A stretch of DNA of 64,000 nt, taken from positions 415,568-479,567 of the forward strand of contig JALHQO010000001.1 of assembly GCA_022841905.1 (NCBI GenBank). Reading direction: 5' to 3'. Positions 36,482-47,041 of the stretch are shown in pieces. Under the pieces are notes generated by a model, which worked only from the letters and a program-made list of their open reading frames with translations, was not told where the DNA came from and made no database searches. Position 1 is the first letter of the stretch. Each line of letters starts with the position of its first letter. Origin of the DNA: Hyphomonadaceae bacterium. GTDB taxonomy: Bacteria; Pseudomonadota; Alphaproteobacteria; Caulobacterales; Aquidulcibacteraceae. A program made the position numbers and the translations under genes.

Positions 36482-38563
36482 TCAGTCCATCAGCCGTTGC
36501 ATCAGATAGGTGTATTCGAGCGCCCGGCGACGCGCCGCTTCGTTCAAATTCGCTGCCGCCGAGTGGCCGCCGTCGATGTTCTCGTAATAGAGAACCGGCA
36601 TGCCCAGTTCGAGCATGCGCGCGACGTATTTTCGCGCGTGTCCTGGATGGACGCGGTCGTCCTTGGTGGAGGTCAGCACGAACGGCGTCGGGAAATCGTC
36701 GCGCCGGCGCAGGTTCTGATAGGGCGAGATCGTCTCCAGGAACGCGCGCTCTTCCGGATTGTTGGGCGAGCCATACTCATCGACCCACGAGGCGCCGGCG
36801 AGCAACTGGTCGTAGCGCAGCATGTCGAGCAGCGGCACTTGTACGACTGCGGCGTTGATCATCTCAGGATGCTGATTGAGCATGACGCCCATCAGCAAGC
36901 CGCCATTCGAGCCGCCCATGATGCCGAGACGGCGGGGGCTGGTGATGCGACGGTTCACGAGATCCTGCTCGACCGCGTAGAAATCGTCATAGATCACTTG
37001 GCGATTGGTGCGCAGGCCAGCCTGGTGCCATGCGGGGCCGAACTCGCCGCCGCCGCGAATGTTGGCGAGCACATAAACGCCGCCCCGCTCCAGCCAAAGC
37101 TTGCCAGTTGAGGCGCCGTAGGTCGGCGGATACGAGACTTGGAAGCCGCCATAGGCGTAAAGCAGCGTCGGGTTTTCGCCGTTCAGCTGCATATCGCGCG
37201 GGCGCACGACGTAATATGGAACGCGCGTGCCATCGCGGCTGACGGCTTCGAATTGTTCAGCGATGAAGCGCGATGAATCGAATAGCGCCGGCAATGAGCG
37301 GATTGGACGCGCGCGTGTTGCGGCGTCTTCAAGTGCGTAAAGCGTCGAGGGCGTCGTGTAATCTTGGTAGGTGGCGAACGCGAGCGACTCCGTGGGCGAG
37401 GTGCCGGCGAACGAGACCGAGCCGGTGGTCGGCAGTTCGATCTGCGTTTGGCGCCAGCCAGCGCCTTCAGGCGTGAAGCGCAGGATGCGGCCGCGCACGT
37501 TTTCGTAGCCGGCCACCAGGATCGCATCGCGCGTGATCGCCACGCCTTCGACCGATTGACGTTCGGTCGGTGTGAATAGCGCGGCGGCGCGCGGCGCCTC
37601 GGCGCCGGTGTCGGCAAGCGGATAGGCGGCGAGGGCGCCTTGCGCCAAACCGCGCCAAGCCTCGTTCAAGGTGAAAACCAGATTGCCCTGGAAAAGCCCG
37701 GCGATTGAGGACTTCGCGGGCAGATTGATCTGCTGCGGCAGCGCGCCGTCGAGACGCCAATACGCCGTTTCAAAGAATGTGTTGGCTTCATAGGCGATCG
37801 GCAGGCGCGACCCGTCCGTGTCTTGGAATACGCCGATGAACACACCGACGTCGCTGGCCTGACCGCGCATGACTTCGACGGCGCTCTCCAGCGCCGTGCC
37901 GCGCCGCCAGCGCTTGACGATCATGGCGTAGCCGCTCTCGGTCATCGAACCGTCGCCCCAGTTGGTGGCGACGAGCAGCGTGTCGCGATCAAGCCAAGCA
38001 ACGGAGCTCTTGGCTTCCGGCACGACGAAACCGCCGGCGACGAAGCTGCGCGTGGCGATGTCGTATTCGCGCACGGTGTTGGCGTCGCGGCCGCCATCGG
38101 AGAGTTGGATCAGGCAGCGCGTCGTGCCTTCGAGGCAGTCCGAACCTTGGAACACCCAGTTGGCGCTTTCGGCCGTGGCGAGTGCATCGACATCGAGCAG
38201 CGTTTCCCAAACCGGCGCGCCGCGCGCGTAGTCGGTCAGCGGCGAACGGCGCCAGATGCCGCGCACGTGCGTCTCGTCCTGCCAGAAATTGTAGTAGTAG
38301 CCCTCCTGAATGCCGCCGAGCGGCAGGCGGTCGCGGTTGTTGGCGATGGCCAGAGCATCGGCATAGAGCCCCGCGAAGCGCGGATCGCTTTCGAGTACGC
38401 CGAGTGAGCGCGCATTCTGTTCGCGCACCCAGGTGAGCGCCCGCTCGCCTTCGATTTCCTCGAGCCACAGATAGGGGTCTTCAGTCATGGGTTGTGAACT
38501 CTGGGTGGTGGCGCACGAGGCGAGGATGACGGCCGCGAGGCCCGCGAGAACGGCAGAACGCAT
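36482..38563 (-). CDS. Prolyl oligopeptidase-family serine peptidase (S9), lipoprotein
   Basis: 693 residues from the ATG at 38563, giving a lipoprotein signal (AAVILASC, lipid Cys about 17); AGGGGTG precedes it. A seven-bladed propeller region (about 20-410) is followed by an alpha/beta hydrolase with nucleophile GGSNGG, acid TKDDRVHPGH and catalytic His in DGGHSAAAN. It should cleave proline-containing oligopeptides in the periplasm or at the outer membrane. It overlaps no other gene and is divergent from dapF with 132 bases between starts. Confidence 0.93.
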   Translation of the reverse strand: MRSAVLAGLAAVILASCATTQSSQPMTEDPYLWLEEIEGERALTWVREQNARSLGVLESDPRFAGLYADALAIANNRDRLPLGGIQEGYYYNFWQDETHVRGIWRRSPLTDYARGAPVWETLLDVDALATAESANWVFQGSDCLEGTTRCLIQLSDGGRDANTVREYDIATRSFVAGGFVVPEAKSSVAWLDRDTLLVATNWGDGSMTESGYAMIVKRWRRGTALESAVEVMRGQASDVGVFIGVFQDTDGSRLPIAYEANTFFETAYWRLDGALPQQINLPAKSSIAGLFQGNLVFTLNEAWRGLAQGALAAYPLADTGAEAPRAAALFTPTERQSVEGVAITRDAILVAGYENVRGRILRFTPEGAGWRQTQIELPTTGSVSFAGTSPTESLAFATYQDYTTPSTLYALEDAATRARPIRSLPALFDSSRFIAEQFEAVSRDGTRVPYYVVRPRDMQLNGENPTLLYAYGGFQVSYPPTYGASTGKLWLERGGVYVLANIRGGGEFGPAWHQAGLRTNRQVIYDDFYAVEQDLVNRRITSPRRLGIMGGSNGGLLMGVMLNQHPEMINAAVVQVPLLDMLRYDQLLAGASWVDEYGSPNNPEERAFLETISPYQNLRRRDDFPTPFVLTSTKDDRVHPGHARKYVARMLELGMPVLYYENIDGGHSAAANLNEAARRRALEYTYLMQRLMD

Positions 38564-38695
38564 GGAAGCACCCCTGATGTTGGGCGCACCCAAGCAGATC
38601 GCGACCCTTGGGGGCAAGGGCAAGGCGACGGGCTGTGGCAAGCTGCCCACGGCTTAGGGGTGCGTTTAGGGCGCGAAGCGCATACATTGGCGACG

Positions 38696-39511
38696 ATGCG
38701 CTATTTCAAGATGAACGGCTGCGGCAACGATTTCGTCATCATCGACGCGCGCTCGCGCGGCAGCCTGCCTCTGTCACAGGCGCAAGCCAAAGCCATCGCC
38801 GATCGCGAGACCGGTATCGGATGCGATCAGGTGATCGCGGTAGAGCGCTCGATGCGCGGCGATGCGTTCATGCGGATCTGGAATTCGAATGGCGGTGAAG
38901 TCGACGCCTGCGGCAACGCCACGCGCTGTGTCGCCTGGCTGCTGATGGAAGAAGGCGGCGCCGCCACGCGCCGGATCGAGACGCCAGCCGGCATGCTCTA
39001 CGCTGAACGCCGCGGCCCTGATCTAATCACCGTGGACATGGGCTCACCGCTGCTGCGCTGGGAAGAAATTCCCCTCTCTCGCGCGATGGACACGACGCGG
39101 CTTGACTTCGAAGCCGGCGGCTTCGCGGCGCCCGGCGCGGTCAATATGGGCAATCCGCATGTCGTGTTTTTCGTCAACGACGTGCGCGCCGTGCCGATCG
39201 AGACGCTCGGGCCCAGAGTCGAACATGATCCGCTTTTTCCGCAGCAGGTGAATGTCGGCTTTGCCGAGGTGCGCTCGCCCGAAGAAATCCGGCTGCGTGT
39301 CTGGGAGCGCGGCACGGGCCTGACCAAGGCCTGCGGCACCGGCGCCTGCGCCGCTGTCGTCGCCGCTCATCGCCAGGGGCTCGCCGGACGCAAGGTGAAT
39401 GTCCTGGTGGACGGTGGTTCACTTGAGATTGAATGGCGCGCGGGCGATGACCGGGTTCTGATGACCGGGCCGGTCGAACTCGAAAACGCCGGGGAGTTGC
39501 CGACTGCATGA
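38696..39511 (+). CDS. dapF: Diaminopimelate epimerase
   Basis: 271 residues from the ATG at 38696 (family start MRYFKMNGCGNDF). The two catalytic cysteines are in DACGNATR (Cys72) and KACGTGAC (Cys213). It converts LL- to meso-diaminopimelate for lysine and peptidoglycan synthesis. In many alphaproteobacteria dapF sits directly before mtaB-ftsY; here it is separated from them by about 12 kb. It overlaps the next lipoprotein gene by ATGA. Confidence 0.96.
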   Translation: MRYFKMNGCGNDFVIIDARSRGSLPLSQAQAKAIADRETGIGCDQVIAVERSMRGDAFMRIWNSNGGEVDACGNATRCVAWLLMEEGGAATRRIETPAGMLYAERRGPDLITVDMGSPLLRWEEIPLSRAMDTTRLDFEAGGFAAPGAVNMGNPHVVFFVNDVRAVPIETLGPRVEHDPLFPQQVNVGFAEVRSPEEIRLRVWERGTGLTKACGTGACAAVVAAHRQGLAGRKVNVLVDGGSLEIEWRAGDDRVLMTGPVELENAGELPTA

Positions 39512-39924
39512 GAGCCTTGGTTGCCCTCGTCGCGCTGGCGTCTTGCGCCACAACGCCGCCCCTTGCGCCGAATGAGCGCGTAGCTGGCTGCTGGATTGCG
39601 CGCGGCGACGGCGGCGATGCGGTGACGATGCGCTGGCTGCCCGGCGCGGCCGGCGAAGTCAATGGCGATCTCTTACGCTATACGAGCGCCGGCGCCGGCG
39701 GGCGCGAATCTTACGTGCTGCGCCAAACCGCAATCGCGTGGACGCTCTGCGAAACGACTGAGGGCGGCGCCGGCGCGTGCTGGGCTGTAGCGCAGGCGGA
39801 GAGCGGGTCGCTCGAAGGCGGGCGCGCCTTTATCGATGCGCACGGCGAGCGCTTGCGCATCGCCATTCTCGACGGCGGCGGTGAACGCGTGCTGTTCCAG
39901 GGCCGCCGTGACGGCTGCGATTGA
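39508..39924 (+). CDS. Small lipoprotein of unknown function
   Basis: 138 residues. The lipobox ALASC gives lipidation at Cys13. The rest is a single beta-rich domain with three further cysteines (GCWIARG, LCETTEG, ACWAVAQ) that could form disulfides. I do not recognise the family. It starts inside the dapF stop (ATGA) and overlaps the VOC gene by 17 bases, so it is part of a dapF-lipoprotein-VOC unit. Confidence 0.7.
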   Translation: MRALVALVALASCATTPPLAPNERVAGCWIARGDGGDAVTMRWLPGAAGEVNGDLLRYTSAGAGGRESYVLRQTAIAWTLCETTEGGAGACWAVAQAESGSLEGGRAFIDAHGERLRIAILDGGGERVLFQGRRDGCD

Positions 39925-40735
39925 AACGCCGCTGATCACCGGCGTCGATCATGTCGTGATCGGCGTGCGTGATTTGGATTCCGGCGTTGCGGCTTACGAA
40001 AGTTTGCTCGCCCGAGGCGTCGCCCATCGCTACGAGCGAGACGGCGTTGCGACTGCGCTGATCGTCACGGCGAATATGGCCGTCGAACTGATCGCTCCTA
40101 CTGGCGACGGCGAAACCGCGCGGCGCCTATCGGCGGCGATCGACGCGAGCGGCGAAGGCCTAATGAGCATCGCCTTCGCCGTATCCGACATCGACCGCGC
40201 GCATCGGCGCATCGAGCGCAACGGGCTCTCGCCGGAACCGATCAGTGACGGCGAAGCTGGGGCGCTGCGCTGGCGGCGCTTTCGCGCCAACATAAACTCG
40301 GCAGGCGGCGTGCGCCTGTTCTTCATCCAGCGCGAAGCGCCGCTTTCGGCTGATGCAGCGAGCGATGTCGCGGCGCTCGATCACCTCGTCGTTCGCGCCG
40401 CCGACATGGAGCGGGCCGCAGCACTTTTTGGTGCGCGGCTTGGTTTGGACATGCGGCTCGACCGTATGGTGGGCGCCCGGCGTTTGATGTTCTTCCGGTG
40501 TGGCGATCTGATTGTGGAAGTCGTTGAGGACGCCGCTGGCGCCGGCAACCGGCTGTGGGGACTTTCCTGGCGCGTCCGTGACGCTGATGTGACGCGCTCG
40601 CGCTTAGCGGGCGCCGGGTTTGCCGTGTCCGACGTGCGCGTCGGCATGAAACCGGGTACGCGCGTTTTCACGGTGCGGGACGGCACGTGCGGGGTGCCCA
40701 CTTTGATGATCGAGCTTTCGCCAAAGCCCGATTGA
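39908..40735 (+). CDS. VOC (glyoxalase-like) superfamily protein, two modules
   Basis: 275 residues from a GTG at 39908 (AGGG upstream); the frame upstream reads as a shadow of the lipoprotein gene. Two VOC halves are visible: TGVDHVVIGVRDLDSGVAAY at the start and ALDHLVVRAADMERAAALFG in the middle, each followed by the beta-alpha-beta-beta-beta pattern. The family includes glyoxalases, dioxygenases and isomerases; no substrate can be assigned. The pattern resembles the Glyoxalase_3-like group. Confidence 0.82.
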   Translation: MTAAIETPLITGVDHVVIGVRDLDSGVAAYESLLARGVAHRYERDGVATALIVTANMAVELIAPTGDGETARRLSAAIDASGEGLMSIAFAVSDIDRAHRRIERNGLSPEPISDGEAGALRWRRFRANINSAGGVRLFFIQREAPLSADAASDVAALDHLVVRAADMERAAALFGARLGLDMRLDRMVGARRLMFFRCGDLIVEVVEDAAGAGNRLWGLSWRVRDADVTRSRLAGAGFAVSDVRVGMKPGTRVFTVRDGTCGVPTLMIELSPKPD

Positions 40736-40786
40736 TCTCTGGTTTCCTTCGCGCCATGCTCGCCCAGCGCGGTACGGGGGGAACAG

Positions 40787-41764
40787 ATGGCGGACAAGCA
40801 AGCTCTGAACGCGACGTTTTTCGCGTTTCGCAAGCGCGAGCGCAGCGGCGTGCTGCTCGGCACGACCATCGCGTTCGTGGTCGGCATGGTCGTTCTGCTC
40901 GGGGCGTTCGTCGGCGTCTTCTGGGCCAGCCTCATGCCAGCGGTGGAATGGTACGGCGAGGTGATTACCGCCGCCGCCGCCAACGATACCGCCGCCATGC
41001 AGAACGTGACGATGCCGCCCGGCTTGTTCACGCTGATTGGCGCGCTGATGCTGTGGCTGTTTCCATTCTACATTCTGTGCGCAGCTTACGAGGCGGCTTG
41101 TCTTCGCTGGATGATCCACGGTGAGAGTGTTGGGTTCATGGGCCTGTCGCTCGGCGCGCCGACCTTCCGTGTGTGGTCGACATACTGGATGTGGTTTCTG
41201 CTCAACATCGCGTTCTCGATTGTCATGAGCGTGTTGATGGGTGTGATGACCGGCGTGTTCGTCGCCTCGGGTGATGCGACCGCCATGGTGGCCGTGCTGC
41301 CGGCCTTCTACCTCTTCCAATATGCCTTGATGGGATATTTCGCGGTGCGGCTCGCGCCGGCGGCGGCGACATCGGTGGCGCGGCGCAAGTTTTCCTTTTT
41401 CCAAGCGTGGACGGTGACCAAGGGACGCTTCTTGGCGCTGCTCGGCTCGTTCCTGTTGGTCTTCCTGATCTACATTATCGTTTCAATTTTGCTCGCCGTC
41501 GTTTGGTTCACCGTTATCTTGGGCGGTGTGGGGCCGGATTTGGCGTCGGTCGCCAACGATCCGCAGCGCATGAACGCTGTCATGCTCGAAGCGTTTGAAG
41601 CCTATCTGCAGTCGCTCAGCCAACCGCAGAACTGGGTTGTCATTGGCGTCTTGCAAGTGATCGGCCTGATCCTGATGGCGTTCACCTATCTCGCTACTTA
41701 CGGCATCAACGCCCGCGCGGCGCAGGCAGCGCTCGAAGAGGGCAAGATAGCGCCCGCGAGCTAG
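40787..41764 (+). CDS. Polytopic membrane protein of unknown function
   Basis: 325 residues with six long hydrophobic segments (about 22-50, 82-104, 126-152, 165-185, 215-245, 285-310). GGGGGGAAC precedes the ATG. The arrangement is reminiscent of DUF975 or glycerophosphodiesterase-membrane-domain proteins, but no diagnostic motif is present. It is followed 43 bases later by a secreted-protein gene on the same strand. Confidence 0.75.
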   Translation: MADKQALNATFFAFRKRERSGVLLGTTIAFVVGMVVLLGAFVGVFWASLMPAVEWYGEVITAAAANDTAAMQNVTMPPGLFTLIGALMLWLFPFYILCAAYEAACLRWMIHGESVGFMGLSLGAPTFRVWSTYWMWFLLNIAFSIVMSVLMGVMTGVFVASGDATAMVAVLPAFYLFQYALMGYFAVRLAPAAATSVARRKFSFFQAWTVTKGRFLALLGSFLLVFLIYIIVSILLAVVWFTVILGGVGPDLASVANDPQRMNAVMLEAFEAYLQSLSQPQNWVVIGVLQVIGLILMAFTYLATYGINARAAQAALEEGKIAPAS

Positions 41765-41807
41765 GCGCGCCGGGAGCGAGACAAATTCCGTTCAGTGGGG
41801 AGACGAT

Positions 41808-42992
41808 ATGCGTAGCTTTGTGACGTCGTTGGCGCTTGTCGGCGCGCTGTTGACCGCGCCTGCATCGGCGCAAACCGCCGGCGTGCCGCTGCAAGTGCGG
41901 ACGGGCGAGGTCTATACGGTCTCCGTCGAGCAGACGCAGACAACCGATGTCGCCGGGCAAAACGTCGAAGCAACGTTGGCTCACGTGTACGCGCTCCACA
42001 TCGTCGACGCCGAGAACCGCGTGTGGCGCTACATGCCGGCGAGCATGAGCTACGCCATGCCGACCGGCTTCGGTTTTGAAGAGGAAGCGGCGGCGTTCGA
42101 TTGGACAGTGATCAATCAAGCCGTGTCGGCCGCCCTGCGCGTCGGCACCGATGTCGGCTTTGAATGCCGCGTGGATGAATATGGCCGCTGCCTGGAGATG
42201 GCCAACTGGCCGCTCTGGCGCGATCGCTTGGAAAACGTGGTGCTGATGGCCGATGCGTTCGCGCGGCTGATACCGGCGTCAGCGGCGACGGGCGACGAAG
42301 TGCCCGTTGCGATCGAGCCGGTTGCGCCTGGGCGCAAGAGCGATGAAGAAGGCATGGTCGAAGCGGCCACGCCGGCGGTTGATTGGGCGACGTTGCGCGG
42401 GCCGGTGTTGCGCGGCATCGCTTCGCTGCTGGACAATGTCGATGGCCGCGACGCCGGCGCCTCGCTGGCGATGATCGAGACACCCGCCTTCCTGCAAGGC
42501 CGCACGCTGACACGCCGTGAAGCCGTGCCGGTGGCGGTCGATCTTGAAATGCCGTTCGGCGCGCCGCCTTTGCGTTATGTCGGCACGATGCGGCTGGAGC
42601 GGATCAATCAGCGCGACAACACGGCGACGATCGTGCGGCAAGTGTCGCTCGATGAAGCCAGCGCGCGCGCGACGGTGTTGGCGATGAGCCAGTTCTTGAC
42701 GGCAAACCTCGTGCAACCGGTCGCGGCGGCGAGCGGCGATCCCGATGGCGCGGCGAGCTTGAGCGCGGTGATCGAGCCGATCGTAAGCGCGATCGGTCTG
42801 CGCTACGAGGAGACCACCACCGGCATCGTCGATCTCACCACCGGCATGGCGCGCGAGACGACGACGGCCTACACGTTCACAGTGATGCCGCCCGGCGGCG
42901 CCGATGGCGGAGCGCCGGTCGAAATTCAGGGTCGCACCGTGATCCGCATCACGCCCGGCGCGCCGAACGTGCAGCGTTTGCCGCGGGAATAA
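41808..42992 (+). CDS. Secreted protein of unknown function
   Basis: 394 residues. A signal peptide ends ASAQ (about residue 22), and GGGGAGA precedes the ATG. The mature part is beta-rich and acidic; an N-terminal unit TGEVYTVSVEQTQTT and a C-terminal region (ETTTGIVDLTTGMARETTTAYTF) resemble proteins that bind or sense envelope components, but I do not recognise a family. It ends 7 bases from the convergent uvrA stop. Confidence 0.75.
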   Translation: MRSFVTSLALVGALLTAPASAQTAGVPLQVRTGEVYTVSVEQTQTTDVAGQNVEATLAHVYALHIVDAENRVWRYMPASMSYAMPTGFGFEEEAAAFDWTVINQAVSAALRVGTDVGFECRVDEYGRCLEMANWPLWRDRLENVVLMADAFARLIPASAATGDEVPVAIEPVAPGRKSDEEGMVEAATPAVDWATLRGPVLRGIASLLDNVDGRDAGASLAMIETPAFLQGRTLTRREAVPVAVDLEMPFGAPPLRYVGTMRLERINQRDNTATIVRQVSLDEASARATVLAMSQFLTANLVQPVAAASGDPDGAASLSAVIEPIVSAIGLRYEETTTGIVDLTTGMARETTTAYTFTVMPPGGADGGAPVEIQGRTVIRITPGAPNVQRLPRE

Positions 42993-42999
42993 GAGTCGC

Positions 43000-45978
43000 T
43001 TAACCCGCGACGCTTTTCTTCTTTCGCGTCTTCGGCGCCGCCACTTCAGCGGCGGCGGCTTTTTGCTTCGGTGCGTGCGCCTTGTTGCGCTCGCCGTGGC
43101 GTTTGAGCGCATCGGCGAGGTAACGGCCGGTGTGGCTGGCTTTCACCTTGGCCACATCTTCCGGCGTGCCGAGCGCTACGATCTTGCCGCCGCCATCGCC
43201 GCCTTCGGGGCCGAGATCGATAACCCAGTCGGCGGTTTTGATGACGTCGAGATTGTGCTCGATCACGAGAACGGAATTGCCGTTGTCGACCAGCTCATGC
43301 AGCACTTCGAGCAGCTTCTTTACGTCTTCAAAGTGCAGCCCGGTGGTCGGCTCATCGAGAATGTAGAGCGTCCGCCCAGTCGCGCGCTTTGAAAGCTCTT
43401 TCGAGAGTTTCACGCGTTGTGCCTCGCCGCCGGACAGCGTCGTCGCTTGCTGGCCGATATGCACGTAACCAAGGCCGACGCGTTTTAGCGTCTCCAACTT
43501 ATCGCGAATGCTCGGCACGGCGTTGAAGAGGTTGGCGCCTTCTTCGACTGTCATATCGAGCACGTCGGAGATCGACTTGCCCTTGTAGAGCACTTCAAGC
43601 GTCTCGCGATTGTAGCGTTTGCCCTTGCAGGTATCGCAGGTGACGTAAACGTCCGGCAGGAAGTGCATCTCGATCTTGATGACGCCATCGCCCTGGCACG
43701 CCTCACAGCGCCCGCCTTTGACGTTGAACGAGAAACGGCCCGGCCCGTAGCCGCGCGCTTTCGATTCCGGCAGCGCCGCGTACCAATCACGGATCGGCGT
43801 GAACGCGCCGGTGTAGGTGGCCGGGTTCGAGCGCGGCGTGCGGCCGATGGGCGATTGATCGATATCGATGATCTTATCGATATGTTCGAGGCCTTGGATG
43901 GCATCATGCTCGGCTGGCACGTCGCCGGCGCCGTGCCATTGGCGCGATACGGCTTTGAAGAGCGTCTCAATCACGAGCGTCGACTTGCCGCCGCCGCTGA
44001 CGCCGGTCACGCATGTGAATGTGCCGAGCGGAATCTCCGCATCGACGTTCTGTAGATTGTTGCCGCGCGCGCCTTTGACAGTGATCAGCCGCTTCTTGTT
44101 CACCCAGCGGCGTTTGTCGGGGATGGCGATTTCGCGGCGGCCGGTGAGATAAGCGCCGGTGATTGAGTTTTTGTTTTTCTGAATCTGATCCGGCGTGCCT
44201 TCGGCGATGATCGTGCCGCCATGAATGCCGGCGGCCGGCCCCATGTCGATGACGTGGTCGGCGGTCATGATCGCTTCTTCGTCATGCTCGACCACCAACA
44301 CTGAATTGCCGAGATCGCGCAGGCGGCGGAGTGTCTCCAAGAGTCGCGTGTTGTCGCGTTGGTGCAGACCGATGCTCGGCTCGTCCAACACGTAAAGCAC
44401 GCCGGTGAGGCCGGAGCCGATCTGCGACGCGAGGCGGATGCGCTGGCTTTCGCCGCCGCTGAGCGTGCCGGAGGCGCGGCCGAGCGAGAGATAATCGAGC
44501 CCGACATCGACCAGAAAGCGCAGCCGGTCGTTGATCTCCTTCAGAATGCGGACCGCGATCTCCTGCTGCTTCGGCGTCAGCTGATCGTTCAGCGAGCCGA
44601 ACCAATCGCGCGCAGCGCGGATGGAGAGCGTTGACGCAGTCGCGATATCGCTCATCGCGACTTTCACCGCGAGCGCTTCCGGCTTCAGACGTTTGCCTTC
44701 GCAGGTCGGGCACGGCGCCTCGCTTTGGTAGCGCTCCAAATCTTCGCGCACCCACGAGGAGTCGGTTTCCTTCCAGCGGCGTTCGAGGTTCGGAAGCACG
44801 CCTTCGAAATTCTTCGTCGTCTCATAACGGCGCACGCCGTCGTCATAGACGAACTTGATCGGGTCTTTGGTGCCGTGAAGGATGGCTTGCTTCAGCTCCT
44901 TCGGCAGATCCCGCCACGGCGCCGTGATCTTAGCCTTGTAGTGCTTGGCCAGCGCTTCGAGTGTTTGCGCATAGAGCGGTGACGGACCTTTGGCCCATGG
45001 CGCCACCGCGCCTTCCTTCAGCGTTTTCTCGTGATCAGGCACGACCATGTCGGCGTCGAACTTGAGCTGCACGCCGAGGCCGTCGCACGCCGGGCAGGCG
45101 CCGGCTGGATTGTTGAACGAGAAGAGCCGCGGCTCGATTTCAGGGATGGTGAAGCCGGAGACCGGGCACGCGAATTTTTGGCTGAAGATCAGCCGCTCCG
45201 GCGCGCCGGCCTTGTTTTTCAGCGTGGCTTTGCCGGTGGCGTCTTCGCTCTTGCCGGCGATTTCGGCGAAGGCGATGCCGTCGGCGAGCTTCAGCGCTTG
45301 TTCGAGTGAGTCCGCCAGCCGCGTTTCGATGCCGGCCTTCACCGCGATGCGATCGACGACGATGTCGATGTCGTGCTTGAACTTTTTGTCGAGCGTTGGC
45401 GGTTCGGCGAGTTCGTAGAAGTCGCCGTCAATCTTGGCGCGCTGGTACCCCTTCTTCAGGTACTCAGCCATTTCCTTTTTGTATTCGCCCTTGCGGTCGC
45501 GCACGACCGGCGCGAGCAAATACAAACGCGTGCCTTCGGGCAGCGCCATGATGCGATCGACCATTTCGCTGACTTGCATCGCGGCGATCGGTTGGCCGGT
45601 GGCCGGGGAATAAGGAATGCCGACGCGCGCCCAGAGCAGGCGCATGTAATCGTAGATTTCAGTGACGGTGCCGACCGTCGAGCGCGGATTGCGCGACGTG
45701 GTTTTCTGCTCGATCGAGATGGCTGGCGAAAGGCCTTCGATGGAATCGACGTCCGGCTTCTGCATCAGCTCCAGAAACTGACGTGCATAAGCCGAAAGCG
45801 ATTCCACGTAGCGGCGCTGGCCTTCGGCATAGATTGTGTCGAACGCCAGTGAAGACTTGCCGCTGCCGCTCAAACCGGTGATCACCACCAGTTCGTTGCG
45901 CGGAATATCGACGTTGACGCCTTTGAGATTGTGCTCGCGGGCGCCGCGGACGCGGATGTGGGTGAGCGCGTCTCTCAT
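43000..45978 (-). CDS. uvrA: Excinuclease ABC subunit A
   Basis: 992 residues from the ATG at 45978. Two ABC modules: Walker [13 protein letters not shown] and [11 protein letters not shown], signatures [12 protein letters not shown] and [13 protein letters not shown], and Walker [12 protein letters not shown] and [10 protein letters not shown]. Zinc clusters include [16 protein letters not shown] and CDTCKGKR; the first cluster reads CPVSG...CPAC, with one Cys replaced by Ser. A basic C-terminal tail of about 35 residues is present. It finds bulky DNA lesions for nucleotide excision repair. It is co-transcribed with the upstream dioxygenase gene (ATGA overlap), behind a LexA box. Confidence 0.97.
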   Translation of the reverse strand: MRDALTHIRVRGAREHNLKGVNVDIPRNELVVITGLSGSGKSSLAFDTIYAEGQRRYVESLSAYARQFLELMQKPDVDSIEGLSPAISIEQKTTSRNPRSTVGTVTEIYDYMRLLWARVGIPYSPATGQPIAAMQVSEMVDRIMALPEGTRLYLLAPVVRDRKGEYKKEMAEYLKKGYQRAKIDGDFYELAEPPTLDKKFKHDIDIVVDRIAVKAGIETRLADSLEQALKLADGIAFAEIAGKSEDATGKATLKNKAGAPERLIFSQKFACPVSGFTIPEIEPRLFSFNNPAGACPACDGLGVQLKFDADMVVPDHEKTLKEGAVAPWAKGPSPLYAQTLEALAKHYKAKITAPWRDLPKELKQAILHGTKDPIKFVYDDGVRRYETTKNFEGVLPNLERRWKETDSSWVREDLERYQSEAPCPTCEGKRLKPEALAVKVAMSDIATASTLSIRAARDWFGSLNDQLTPKQQEIAVRILKEINDRLRFLVDVGLDYLSLGRASGTLSGGESQRIRLASQIGSGLTGVLYVLDEPSIGLHQRDNTRLLETLRRLRDLGNSVLVVEHDEEAIMTADHVIDMGPAAGIHGGTIIAEGTPDQIQKNKNSITGAYLTGRREIAIPDKRRWVNKKRLITVKGARGNNLQNVDAEIPLGTFTCVTGVSGGGKSTLVIETLFKAVSRQWHGAGDVPAEHDAIQGLEHIDKIIDIDQSPIGRTPRSNPATYTGAFTPIRDWYAALPESKARGYGPGRFSFNVKGGRCEACQGDGVIKIEMHFLPDVYVTCDTCKGKRYNRETLEVLYKGKSISDVLDMTVEEGANLFNAVPSIRDKLETLKRVGLGYVHIGQQATTLSGGEAQRVKLSKELSKRATGRTLYILDEPTTGLHFEDVKKLLEVLHELVDNGNSVLVIEHNLDVIKTADWVIDLGPEGGDGGGKIVALGTPEDVAKVKASHTGRYLADALKRHGERNKAHAPKQKAAAAEVAAPKTRKKKSVAG

Positions 45979-46751
45979 TGCGGCAAGCCATAGGCGAAAG
46001 CGGTCATCGAGATTCCGGGATCGTAGTGTTGGTTGAAGACGTAAGCGCTCTCGCCGTCGCGGCGCGCGGCGAGCGCGTAGAAAACCGGGAAGAAATGCTC
46101 CCAATCGGGCGCAGCTTCCCGCGCATCGGGGCGCGCGGCATAGTTCAGCACGGCCGCATCGTCGCCGCTTTGCGCCGCGCCGGTGATGAAAGCGTCAAAC
46201 TCTTGCACCCACGGCTCAAGCTGTTTGGTTCGGAAGAAGGCGGGCAGGTTGTGTACGATATTGCCGGCGGCGAGGATCAGCACATTGTCGTCGCGCAGAT
46301 CGGCCAGCGCTTGGCCGATGGCGAAGTGCTCTACCGGAGGGCGCCGCGCGTCGAGGCTGAGTTGGACGATCGGAACGTCTGCGTCGGGATACATGCGCCG
46401 CAGCACGCTCCATGCGCCGTGATCGAGGCCCCAGCTATCGTTGAGCTGCGCGCCGAAGGCTGAGAGCCGTGAAACGATCTCGCGCGCGAGGTCTGGATCG
46501 CCAGGCGCCGGGTATTGAACGTCGAACAAGGCCTGCGGGAAGCCGCGGCCGAAATCATGGATGGTGCGCGGGCGCGCGTTCGACGTGACGCGTACGCCTT
46601 CCGTCACCCAATGCGCCGAGATCACGACGATCGCGCGTGGACGCTCGAAACGCGCAGCGATCTCCGCCCAGCCGCGCGCGGAGGGCGTGTCTTCGATCGC
46701 GTTCATCGGCGAGCCATGGCCGATGAACAGGGCGGGCGCTCTGATGGTCAT
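45975..46751 (-). CDS. DODA-type extradiol dioxygenase (LigB/YgiD family)
   Basis: 258 residues from the ATG at 46751 (family start [16 protein letters not shown]). Candidate metal ligands are His12 in GHGSP, His47 in ISAHWV, His111 in GLDHGAW and a histidine in NIVHNLP. The relatives open catecholic rings (4,5-DOPA dioxygenase) but bacterial substrates are rarely known. Its stop overlaps the uvrA start by ATGA. A LexA box lies 76 bases before its start, making it a candidate SOS-induced gene. Confidence 0.88.
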   Translation of the reverse strand: MTIRAPALFIGHGSPMNAIEDTPSARGWAEIAARFERPRAIVVISAHWVTEGVRVTSNARPRTIHDFGRGFPQALFDVQYPAPGDPDLAREIVSRLSAFGAQLNDSWGLDHGAWSVLRRMYPDADVPIVQLSLDARRPPVEHFAIGQALADLRDDNVLILAAGNIVHNLPAFFRTKQLEPWVQEFDAFITGAAQSGDDAAVLNYAARPDAREAAPDWEHFFPVFYALAARRDGESAYVFNQHYDPGISMTAFAYGLPQ

Positions 46752-46826
46752 TCCGGTCTTTCGAGGGTCCGCCGCGAGGCCCGCGCCGGACACCATATTT
46801 AGTATCCAGAGTCGCCGGGACATCAA

Positions 46827-46841
46827 GAACAATTAGAGAAC
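46827..46841 (-). promoter_or_regulatory. LexA (SOS) box for the dioxygenase-uvrA unit
   Basis: The 15 bases read GAAC-AATTAGA-GAAC on the plus strand, or GTTC-N7-GTTC on the strand of the uvrA unit. This is the exact alphaproteobacterial LexA consensus. It lies 76 bases upstream of the dioxygenase start and 132 bases from the second box. Confidence 0.8.
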
Positions 46842-46958
46842 AGCGCGGCAGGGGTCAGTAAGAGCATGTTCCGGCGCCGGGATCGTTTCGGCCTCGGCGC
46901 ACCCCAATTCGGTTCGGTTGGTTAACGCCTCTTTACGTATGGGGCGAGTCGGATTATA

Positions 46959-46973
46959 GAACATAGAGAGAAC
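46959..46973 (+). promoter_or_regulatory. LexA (SOS) box for ssb
   Basis: The 15 bases read GAAC-ATAGAGA-GAAC, the exact alphaproteobacterial LexA consensus (GAAC-N7-GAAC). It is 68 bases upstream of the ssb ATG and overlaps a TATAGA-like -10 candidate at 46955-46960, consistent with repression. Confidence 0.85.
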
Positions 46974-47041
46974 ATACGACCGGGAGAGCCCGGGCGAATG
47001 CCTCGTCCATCGAGTACAGCGCAGGAAACAGGAGGTCGGCG

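Noticed and set aside
45121-45180. UvrA first zinc cluster with Ser in place of a Cys (CPVSG)
   Set aside because: I recall this CPVSG form in other alphaproteobacterial UvrA proteins, so it is probably lineage-typical rather than a defect.
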